A stretch of 10,331 nt of DNA from Bacteroidales bacterium (GTDB lineage: Bacteria; Bacteroidota; Bacteroidia; Bacteroidales; UBA3663). A model generated the notes under the pieces. It saw only the letters and a list, made by a program, of their open reading frames with translations, ran no database searches and was not told the DNA's origin. Of this stretch, positions 1 through 5,992 are shown piece after piece. Position 1 is the first letter of the stretch. The number at the start of each line of letters is the position of its first letter. The DNA lies in assembly GCA_004557315.1 (NCBI GenBank), contig SFEH01000077.1, positions 1-10,331 of the forward strand. The letters are read 5' to 3'. Made by a program: the position numbers and the translations under genes.

Positions 1-33
1 GTCAAAATCAAAATGATAATCGAGTCAAAACTT

Positions 34-57
34 TTAATAAATATATATATTTATTAA
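34..57. repeat. Perfect 24-bp AT-only palindrome
   Basis: TTAATAAATATA and its exact complement meet without a spacer, giving a 24-bp palindrome of only A and T. It could be a weak bidirectional transcription stop, a protein-binding site, or simple AT-rich sequence; nothing else decides between these. Confidence 0.6.
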
Positions 58-95
58 TTTTATATTAGGCGAGTTTGACAATCCCGAAATGATTT

Positions 96-127
96 TGACA
101 ATATGACAAGATGACAATATGACAATG
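96..127. repeat. 8-bp tandem repeat, TGACAATA x4
   Basis: Four consecutive 8-mers: TGACAATA, TGACAAGA, TGACAATA, TGACAATG. A further isolated TGACAAT lies 20 bp upstream at 76-82. The array is in non-coding DNA downstream of gldN and shares its unit length with the repeat in gldL, though not its sequence. Confidence 0.85.
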
Positions 128-398
128 TATGCCGACCTACACTACAAAATCTGCACAGTTTCTCGATGCAAGTTTAACATATTTTTGACACACAAGCAAA
201 TATTTCGAGTCAAAAACATAGATAATCTGAAACAAACTGTGTGTTTTGCAAGTTTCTTATTATCATTATTGTCTTTTTCACGTTGGGAGTTCTAATTTTT
301 CGGGACTTTAGTCATATATAGAAGGCAGTTTACTATATGAAGAAGAATTAGACAAACTCTTAACCAGCTGCCTTGCTTCTGATTTATTTTATCAAATA

Positions 399-1601
399 TC
401 AGGGAAGACTGTTCCCTTGCACAACTTCTTTTGTGCGGCGGTTGCGTCTGACACTACGGCGCTTTTCTGATTCAGACGTTTGCTTGTTTTTTTCGACAGA
501 GGTGCCTGTATCTGAAACGGAAGATGATGAAGAAACTGATGTAGCGGATGCAGAGCCTGTGAATGCAGAAGTTGCGTATGATGGGGAGGCAGCTGCAGGT
601 TTAGCCGCCTGTTCTTTCTCTTGTGGCACCCAGACCGACTTGCCGAAGTTCTGAAGTTCGTTCTCTATCTCCTCGCGCTTTGCCTTGAACTGTGCTTCAT
701 CGGGATATTGCTGCATGAGAGTCAAGCCGCGTGGATTCTGCACCTTGTATATCTCGCCATCATACTTGCGCAGAGTGAAGAAATCGTCGAGCGAATAACG
801 CACGGCGGTGTTGATGCCCGAACTCATCACGAGCTTGTCGATGATGAATGGACGAAGATCGTCGTAGCTGAGCCAGAACAATGGATAGCGGGTGATGCCG
901 CCAAACTCGCCTTGACGATGCAGGATAGGGCAAAGAGCCACGATGTGCGACTGATACTGCGAGGTGTTGCGGTCGAAATCCCACTGCTCCTTGATGTAAT
1001 AGCTCAACACCTGATAGCATGGCACGTCGGATGGGTCGATGTCGTGCGTTTCGAGCACATCCTCAACTTTCACAAGATGAGCCTCATCGAGGAGTTCGCG
1101 TCCGTCGATGTATTCATAGGCCTTAAGATTGCCCTTGACAAAGGCATCGAACAGCACGCTGAACATATTGGTCAAACCATCGGTAGGCACTTCGGGATAG
1201 TAGAGCACGGCATTGACATCCTTGGTCAGATCGAGCTCGCGGTAGATGACACGCTGCCAGCGATTGGCATAAGATGACTGTGGCTGGTTCTGCTCGAACA
1301 GCTGACGGCGCAACGACATGCCTTCGATGTTAGCCTGTGTGCGCGATGCTGACTTATTCTTTGCCTCTGGAGAAGTCTTCTTGACTACTGCAGGCTGTGA
1401 AGCAGCAGGCTGCGTTGCGACTGGTGCAACTGCCGTTTTCTCCTCAACCTTCTGCTTATAAGTCTGTTTATCATCTTTCTTTTCTGTCTTATCTACTTTT
1501 TCTGTCTTCTCGGTCTTTCGGCTTGTGCGACGCACCGACACCTGCGCCTCAACAGAGACGAGCATCATGGAAGCAAGAATCAAACATAGTATCTTTTTCA
1601 T
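399..1601 (-). CDS. gldN: GldN/PorN type IX secretion periplasmic ring protein
   Basis: This 400-aa exported protein has a signal peptide with likely cleavage near VEA (residues 17-19). The GldN core is about 93-325, with recognisable blocks: LRRQLFEQNQ, WQRVIYRELDLTKDVNAVLYYP, GITRYPLFWLSYDDLRPFI and SLDDFFTLRKYDGEIYKVQNP. PorN binds PorK to form the ring under the outer membrane and also contacts PorM, completing the envelope-spanning assembly encoded by the four preceding genes. The core is flanked by low-complexity segments: a Lys/Glu/Thr-rich stretch (28-57), an Ala/Pro/Gln linker (57-80), and a Ser/Ala-rich region (335-368) ending in a basic cluster RRSVRRNRRTK (381-391). These make it longer than the core family needs. 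It is the last gene of the block in this window; 398 nt without a recognisable gene follow its stop codon. Confidence 0.95.
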   Translation of the reverse strand: MKKILCLILASMMLVSVEAQVSVRRTSRKTEKTEKVDKTEKKDDKQTYKQKVEEKTAVAPVATQPAASQPAVVKKTSPEAKNKSASRTQANIEGMSLRRQLFEQNQPQSSYANRWQRVIYRELDLTKDVNAVLYYPEVPTDGLTNMFSVLFDAFVKGNLKAYEYIDGRELLDEAHLVKVEDVLETHDIDPSDVPCYQVLSYYIKEQWDFDRNTSQYQSHIVALCPILHRQGEFGGITRYPLFWLSYDDLRPFIIDKLVMSSGINTAVRYSLDDFFTLRKYDGEIYKVQNPRGLTLMQQYPDEAQFKAKREEIENELQNFGKSVWVPQEKEQAAKPAAASPSYATSAFTGSASATSVSSSSSVSDTGTSVEKNKQTSESEKRRSVRRNRRTKEVVQGNSLP

Positions 1602-1615
1602 CGTTCAGAGACTTA

Positions 1616-2677
1616 TTAGTTCAAAATAACTTGGATTGGGGCAAGAGTGCGCTCGATGCCATCAGGACCGACTGCCTTGACACGGGTGATGAAGAAAGTC
1701 TTGCCTTTCTGCAGGGCTCGGAGCTTGGCAAGCTGGCGATCGGTGAACTGCGACGAAGGACTGTCTTCGGGGATGTCGTTGCCCATGGAGTCGAAGATGT
1801 CAATGCGGAACGAATTGACCTTGAACTCGACATTGAGCAAGCCATCGTCGATGGCAGCATAGATGCCTCCAGAGTTGAGCAATGCCGACTTGCTGATAGG
1901 CAGGCCACCCTTGTACTGATGGCTGTTGCCCGACGCATCCTTATAGATCAGATAAGGCGTAGGATCAGGCAAGCGGCGCACACGGAATGCCATCTGTGAG
2001 ACTCTGACCGAACGGCCATCCTGGGTCGCGGTGACGGAGATGACTGCATCTTCGCCCACCTTCGACGGACGAGCCACCCAGCCGCCGCCCTTGCGTGTCA
2101 GCACGCCATTGGTCATAGAGGCTGTGATCTGCGATGAAGCAATGCCTGGGACAGAGATTGACACAGGATTGTCGATGCCTGCATACATCACATTCATCAT
2201 GGTGTTGGATACTGTTGCCATCGGTTCGCTCACGAAATAGCTGGTCTCAAAAGGCAGATGCTCGTTCTCGCCATTGTCATTGGCAACCTCAACATAGCCC
2301 TTCAGTGTCTGCATGCCCTCGCGTGTGGCAAGAGCCGTGAAATAGCCTTTAGCCTGGGAGTCGAACGGCTTTCCGTCGATATAGATCTGCGGGTCGTGCA
2401 ATGTGTCAATCTCGGCAAGAACGATTTGAGCCTCGAACTTCGAGCCTCGCATCACATTGCGCGACGTTGGGATGACAAACACGCGCGACGACAGTGTCTG
2501 CTCCTCCGGAATGGTATCGTTGGTCAAACCAGCAATCTCCTCCTGCCCCGCTTCCTCGGCTACTTCCTCTGTGCCGTCGTCGATCGACACGGCAAGCGAC
2601 AGCATGGCCAGGAAGACGATATACATGATGTTGATCATCTTCTGACGGGGAGACTGTTGTGATGTTGGATTACTCAT
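1616..2677 (-). CDS. gldM: GldM/PorM type IX secretion motor-shaft protein, short form lacking the first periplasmic domain
   Basis: This 353-aa protein begins with the GldM signature SPRQKMINIMYIVFLAML: Arg11 matches the conserved Arg (Arg9 of Flavobacterium GldM) that pairs with the GldL glutamate, and residues 14-31 form the single membrane helix. In known GldM/PorM (about 510-520 aa) this helix leads into a helical periplasmic domain D1 of roughly 180 residues. Here only a short acidic linker (about 32-64, rich in Glu) is present before the beta-rich D2-like domain (about 65-150: SSRVFVIPTSRNVMRGS to LPFETSYFVSEPM). D3-like (MMNVMYAGIDNPVSISVPG, 160-178, onward) and D4-like (about 240-353) domains follow. 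The frame is continuous and no D1 remnant is visible. The missing length matches D1 closely. A shortened but functional shaft is possible; so is loss of full motor function. gldN starts 14 nt after the stop codon. Confidence 0.93.
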   Translation of the reverse strand: MSNPTSQQSPRQKMINIMYIVFLAMLSLAVSIDDGTEEVAEEAGQEEIAGLTNDTIPEEQTLSSRVFVIPTSRNVMRGSKFEAQIVLAEIDTLHDPQIYIDGKPFDSQAKGYFTALATREGMQTLKGYVEVANDNGENEHLPFETSYFVSEPMATVSNTMMNVMYAGIDNPVSISVPGIASSQITASMTNGVLTRKGGGWVARPSKVGEDAVISVTATQDGRSVRVSQMAFRVRRLPDPTPYLIYKDASGNSHQYKGGLPISKSALLNSGGIYAAIDDGLLNVEFKVNSFRIDIFDSMGNDIPEDSPSSQFTDRQLAKLRALQKGKTFFITRVKAVGPDGIERTLAPIQVILN

Positions 2678-2680
2678 CTA

Positions 2681-2715
2681 TTGATAATTGACAATGAATA
2701 ACTGATGGTTAACAA
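2681..2715. repeat. Degenerate 7-bp tandem repeat in the gldL-gldM gap
   Basis: The 42-nt gap is almost entirely made of 7-mers related to TTGAYAA: TTGATAA, TTGACAA, TGAATAA, CTGATGG, TTAACAA. It has no terminator or clear ribosome-binding site. It looks like simple-sequence spacer DNA ending a few bases before the gldM ATG. Confidence 0.5.
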
Positions 2716-2719
2716 TGGC

Positions 2720-3355
2720 TCATTTGTTCTGCATTGCGGCCAGCATGCGCTCGTAGATGGCGTTGAGCTGCTTGATGTTCTCGGTCATCTGTGCCGTCTC
2801 GCGCTGCACCTTGTTGACTGCATCGAGCTGCGAACTGGCATCGCGCAACTGCAGTTCGTACATGGCATTGAGCCCCTGGATGTTCTGTGCCAACGACTGC
2901 TGTAGCTTCGCCAGTGTCTCATTGAGTTCGGTCATCTGCCGCACATATTGGTCGGTGGCAGAAGTCGCTTCGGTGAGGTGTGGAGGTGTGAAGGTGTGAG
3001 GGTGTGAAGGTGTGGCTGGGATGGTGCATGATGAGGTTGTGGATGCCTCTGTTGCTTCCTGACCTGCTTCCTCTATTGGCTCTTCGTCATCAAGCCTCTC
3101 TCCTTTCTCTATCCTTTCCAGACTCTCGGCAATGCTCTCGCCGCTTCCCATCTGCTTCTCGTCGAACGCAGAGAGGAAGAAGATTACGGCTTCTGTACCC
3201 ATACCGATGATGAGCATGATGTCGGCACCCTTGGTGTGAAGGATCTTGAACAATGCTCCGAGGATGACTATTGAAGCACCGATACTATATAATATATTGA
3301 AGATGCGCTGGCCTTTCTCGCCCGAGAAGATACCACGTACTTTTGGCTTTTTCAT
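2720..3355 (-). CDS. gldL: GldL/PorL type IX secretion inner-membrane motor subunit
   Basis: This 211-aa protein is the stator-like half of the proton-driven GldL-GldM motor. Two membrane helices are visible: about residues 20-38 (FNILYSIGASIVILGALFK) and 44-64. The key buried glutamate is Glu55 in GMGTEAVIFF, matching the essential TM2 Glu of Flavobacterium GldL; Lys37 and His40 lie at the end of TM1 as in the family. The cytoplasmic part has an acidic linker (about 65-105), a Thr/Pro/His segment (about 110-128) encoded by an 8-bp tandem repeat, and a coiled coil (about 135-208). In the coiled coil, NIQGLNAMYELQL (158-170) recurs as NIKQLNAIYERML (193-205), a 35-residue spacing equal to five heptads. 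Length is near the Flavobacterium form and well short of P. gingivalis PorL. gldM begins 42 nt downstream. Confidence 0.95.
   Translation of the reverse strand: MKKPKVRGIFSGEKGQRIFNILYSIGASIVILGALFKILHTKGADIMLIIGMGTEAVIFFLSAFDEKQMGSGESIAESLERIEKGERLDDEEPIEEAGQEATEASTTSSCTIPATPSHPHTFTPPHLTEATSATDQYVRQMTELNETLAKLQQSLAQNIQGLNAMYELQLRDASSQLDAVNKVQRETAQMTENIKQLNAIYERMLAAMQNK
2976..3015. repeat. 8-bp tandem repeat inside gldL (5 units)
   Basis: Five head-to-tail 8-mers of consensus AGGTGTGA on the plus strand: AGGTGTGG, AGGTGTGA, AGGTGTGA, GGGTGTGA, AGGTGTGG. They encode the Thr/Pro/His segment PSHPHTFTPPHL of GldL, between the acidic linker and the coiled coil. The unit is not a multiple of three, so gain or loss of one unit shifts the gldL frame. 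Confidence 0.9.
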
Positions 3356-3428
3356 TTATTGCAGAATATTGAGTTAACTTATTTTGGGCAAATGCCTAAC
3401 CTTGTCGTTCAGAAGCCATCGGCTGACA

Positions 3429-4970
3429 TCAGCGTCTCACCGAAGCTCCAGCCCCTCTTGGTCCTCGCGAACTGCGCGAGCCTTGAGTCTTCTGTGCCTT
3501 TGCCTTCTTTGTCTTGGTCTTGCCAGCAGCCGCTCCATTCTTAGAAGCCTTGGCTGCCTTTGGCGAACCTATATAAGTGCGCACGCAGCGGAAGCCAACG
3601 AACGAACGCTGTTCGTTCTGATATTCCCAAGTGCGGACATCGGCACGCACGAAATGCGACGGGTCTTTCCATGAGCCGCCACGTATCACCTTGCGCTTCA
3701 GGACATAAGGATCTTCCTTGGCAGCATTGTACTGGTAATCGGGGTTGATGTCGGCAGTCTTATGAACTCCCGATTCGCTCCAAGCGGTCGATGTCCACTC
3801 TGCCACGTTTCCGCTCATGTCATAGAGTCCGAAGTCGTTGGCAGCATAACTGCCCACAGGCGATGTGATGATATAGCCATCGCGGGTATAGTCGCCAAAC
3901 CCTGGCTTGAAGTTGCCATTGTAGCAGCCTTTATCGGTGTGAGGCACATCGGTCTTCCATGAATAGGTCTGGTCGTTGTTGCCTGCTCGTGCGGCATACT
4001 CCCATTCAGCCTCGGTAGGCAAGCGGAATGGCTCGAAGTTGATGCCTCGCATGCCATAGCTCTGACGTAGATACTCGGTGCGCCATGCACAGAAGGCATT
4101 GGCCTGCTCCCAGCTCACGCCCACCACAGGATAGTCATCGTAGATGGGGCTCGCGAAATAATAGCGCACATACTGGTCGGTATAGGCATTGGCAAAGTCA
4201 TTGACCCAGACGGTGGTGTCAGGATAGACATTGACAATATAGGTATTGACAAAGTCGTATGGACCCGACAACGGACGGTTGATGGTGACGCGCTGGATGG
4301 TTCCGTCATCGTCGATGAAAGCGGTGTCCTTCGATATGAGCACCTCCTCATCGTAGTCGGTCGGGATGTCGGTGTTGTAGTTGCGACGCTCAGGGTTCAT
4401 GCGGTTGCGGCGCAAGGCATACTGGCGATAGTCGAAGGTCTCGTAGCGGTAGTTGAGCTGTTCGAAGTCGAGCATCTTGACACCTGTGCGCGGATCGGTC
4501 ACATAGAGGCTGTTGATGGCTCGCTCCTCATCCTCATTAGGCTTGCGCCAAGGGATGGGCTTCGACCAATTGAGACGCGGAGTGACAGGTTCGCCATATT
4601 TGTCGGTCTCGATCTTGTAAGTCTCGTCGCCACCATAGGCAGGATCAGCAAGACGCTCGCGGATGATGGAGTCGCGCACGTAATAGACAAACTGTCGATA
4701 CATGGCATTCGACACCTCCTTCTCGTCCATCCAGAAAGCATCGACCGAGATACCCTTTGCGTCAGGAATATCGTCCCAGAGCGAGTCCTTCTGCTGCGAG
4801 CCCATCTCAACCGAACCACGTTTCACCAGCACCATGCCGTAGGGAGCAGGTTCATCGACCACACGGCCACGGATGCCCGTCACCTCTCCTCCGCCTCCGC
4901 TGAGAGACTTGGAGCAGCTCACCAAAGCCGTAGCCGCCAATATCATTAGCAAAATCTTTTTCATTAGCAT
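3429..4970 (-). CDS. gldK: GldK/PorK type IX secretion lipoprotein (FGE-like fold)
   Basis: This 513-aa lipoprotein carries the lipobox LVSC (lipidated Cys19); the start may be the first ATG or the one two codons later, with the same signal peptide. Its formylglycine-generating-enzyme/SUMF1-like domain runs from about residue 44 (GMVLVKRGSVEMGS) through VGVSWEQANAFCAW (283-296), RLPTEAEWEYAARAG (316-330) and MSGNVAEW (385-392) to RGGSWKDPSHFVR (430-442) and VGFRCVRT (458-465). The paired active-site cysteines of true FGE are not seen in the RGGSW region, so a structural rather than enzymatic role fits, as for PorK. In Porphyromonas gingivalis, PorK with PorN forms the large periplasmic ring attached to the outer membrane. 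Residues 470-513 form an unusual Lys/Ala- then Arg/Gly-rich tail. A 73-nt gap without a clear terminator separates it from gldL. Confidence 0.95.
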   Translation of the reverse strand: MLMKKILLMILAATALVSCSKSLSGGGGEVTGIRGRVVDEPAPYGMVLVKRGSVEMGSQQKDSLWDDIPDAKGISVDAFWMDEKEVSNAMYRQFVYYVRDSIIRERLADPAYGGDETYKIETDKYGEPVTPRLNWSKPIPWRKPNEDEERAINSLYVTDPRTGVKMLDFEQLNYRYETFDYRQYALRRNRMNPERRNYNTDIPTDYDEEVLISKDTAFIDDDGTIQRVTINRPLSGPYDFVNTYIVNVYPDTTVWVNDFANAYTDQYVRYYFASPIYDDYPVVGVSWEQANAFCAWRTEYLRQSYGMRGINFEPFRLPTEAEWEYAARAGNNDQTYSWKTDVPHTDKGCYNGNFKPGFGDYTRDGYIITSPVGSYAANDFGLYDMSGNVAEWTSTAWSESGVHKTADINPDYQYNAAKEDPYVLKRKVIRGGSWKDPSHFVRADVRTWEYQNEQRSFVGFRCVRTYIGSPKAAKASKNGAAAGKTKTKKAKAQKTQGSRSSRGPRGAGASVRR

Positions 4971-4986
4971 TGTATATTTGTCATCC

Positions 4987-5916
4987 TCACAAGAGCCTTA
5001 TGCTTTTTTGAGGCGCTCGTTTCTTCTTGTCAAGATTGATATCCATCACATAAGTAGCCATCACCTCGTGACTTCCTTTCGACGACTTCGACCACGACGA
5101 GATGCCGATGTCGTAGGCATAGCCTATTCTGACAGACTTGATGTTGGCTCCTGCCATGACTGTCACCGCATCGTCGTAGCGGTAAGAGACTCCACCCCAG
5201 AACCGTCGGTTGTAGGTTGCGCGAAGCGTGAAATCGACCGATTTCGCCGTTCCGCTGTTCCTGAACAATAGCGAAGGTTGTATAATAAATAACGGATTTC
5301 TTGTCGGAATATTGCCTCCGACAAGAAAATAAATCGTTCTTTTCTGCTGAATGTTGATGCAAGTGTCGTTTTTGAGCGATGGCTGATTGAGATGAGTTGC
5401 CGAAACACCCACATAAGCGTGGTTTTTGCCGAAGGTCTTCTCATAGTATGCGCCAATGCCCAGATCGACATTCTGGCTCGAATATTCGCTCGTTGTCTTG
5501 ATTGTCTGTTCGATCTTGCCCACGTTCACGCCCAAAGCCAACCGACCTCCCATCAGCCTTGCGCTATAGGAATAGTGCAGAGTGAAAATATTGGCCTTAT
5601 AGCCACCTGCCTTGTCGTTCTTCGCACTGATTCCCAAGCCCGAACGCATCTTTCCTATCATGAATGGCACATCGACAGAGATATTGACCGACTGCGGAGC
5701 AACATCCATGCCCACCCACTGCTTTCGCCCCCAAGCCGTGACATGAAGCGCAGAGTCAGCGCCCGCCGTTGCAGAATTGTACAACGTCGGCACTGCCCAA
5801 TACATGCTCACAAAAGTGCTGTCGGTCTGCGCCTTTACGGACGAAGGACACAGCAGCATCAGGGCAAGCATCAAGCACAGGACACCAGTATTTGCAAAAA
5901 GAAAACCACGCTTCAT
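4987..5916 (-). CDS. porP: PorP/SprF-family type IX secretion outer-membrane protein
   Basis: This 309-aa outer-membrane beta-barrel heads the T9SS gene block. The chosen start (MKRGFLF) gives a clear signal peptide with likely cleavage after VKA at residues 27-29; the frame stays open 39 codons further upstream, but that extension has no signal character. The mature N-terminus contains MYWAVPTLYNSATAGAD, the family's YNPAYAG-like signature. Alternating hydrophobic and glycine-rich strands follow (for example SGLGISAKNDKAGGY, RLALGVNVGK, HAYVGVSATHLNQPS). GSHEVMATYVMDI (281-293) is a typical PorP/SprF ending, followed by a basic tail. Family members pair with the T9SS translocon or with a surface protein that they anchor; in Flavobacterium, SprF is needed for SprB export. 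gldK follows after 16 nt. Length is normal, and the start codon lies in the hairpin described separately. Confidence 0.92.
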   Translation of the reverse strand: MKRGFLFANTGVLCLMLALMLLCPSSVKAQTDSTFVSMYWAVPTLYNSATAGADSALHVTAWGRKQWVGMDVAPQSVNISVDVPFMIGKMRSGLGISAKNDKAGGYKANIFTLHYSYSARLMGGRLALGVNVGKIEQTIKTTSEYSSQNVDLGIGAYYEKTFGKNHAYVGVSATHLNQPSLKNDTCINIQQKRTIYFLVGGNIPTRNPLFIIQPSLLFRNSGTAKSVDFTLRATYNRRFWGGVSYRYDDAVTVMAGANIKSVRIGYAYDIGISSWSKSSKGSHEVMATYVMDINLDKKKRAPQKSIRLL

Positions 5917-5936
5917 ATTATAGAAACGTGGTTTTC
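5901..5936 (-). promoter_or_regulatory. Hairpin enclosing the porP start codon, with trailing U-run
   Basis: GAAAACCACG and CGTGGTTTTC form a perfect 10-bp inverted repeat around a 16-nt loop. On the minus strand the porP ATG (5916-5914) and the second codon lie in the loop, and the 3' arm is followed by TTTTT. As RNA this could be a translation-initiation control hairpin, an attenuator, or a displaced terminator of the GH3 transcript. A weaker 8-bp inverted repeat (5956-5963 with 5980-5987) precedes it in the same 76-nt gap. No confident promoter is visible there, so porP may depend partly on read-through. Confidence 0.5.
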
Positions 5937-5992
5937 TGTTATTTATTGTATTGAAATTACTTTTTTCTTTTAGTGAGATAAAGTAATAGACG

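Larger units (their letters stand above)
1..398. other. AT-rich intergenic region downstream of gldN, no gene seen
   Basis: No credible coding sequence, tRNA or structured RNA was recognised on either strand. The stretch is clearly more AT-rich than the genes. Beyond the separately listed repeat and palindrome, it contains the 11-mer TCGAGTCAAAA twice (20-30, 205-215). The heptamer TTTTGAC or its complement occurs at 1-7, 24-30, 93-99, 183-189 and 209-215. An 8-bp inverted repeat pairs TTTTTGAC (182-189) with GTCAAAAA (209-216). A 7-bp inverted repeat (322-328 with 368-374) lies just after gldN but has no U-run, so no convincing gldN terminator can be named. Confidence 0.6.

Noticed and set aside
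1..398. CRISPR array or insertion-sequence end in the AT-rich flank
   Set aside because: The repeats are 8 bp with no spacers, and there are no terminal inverted repeats, target-site duplication or transposase fragment.
621..1277. Long open frame on the plus strand opposite gldN (about 218 codons)
   Set aside because: It is the complement of a well-supported GldN coding sequence; its translation shows no recognisable domain and it lacks a promoter or signal.
3429..4970. GldK read as an active formylglycine-generating enzyme
   Set aside because: The fold motifs are present, but the paired catalytic cysteines of FGE are not, and the gene context is clearly T9SS.
5392..5973. Open frame on the plus strand opposite porP (about 193 codons)
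   Set aside because: It overlaps a confident PorP gene and its signal peptide; the translation is Cys/His/Arg-rich without family features, as expected of antisense sequence.
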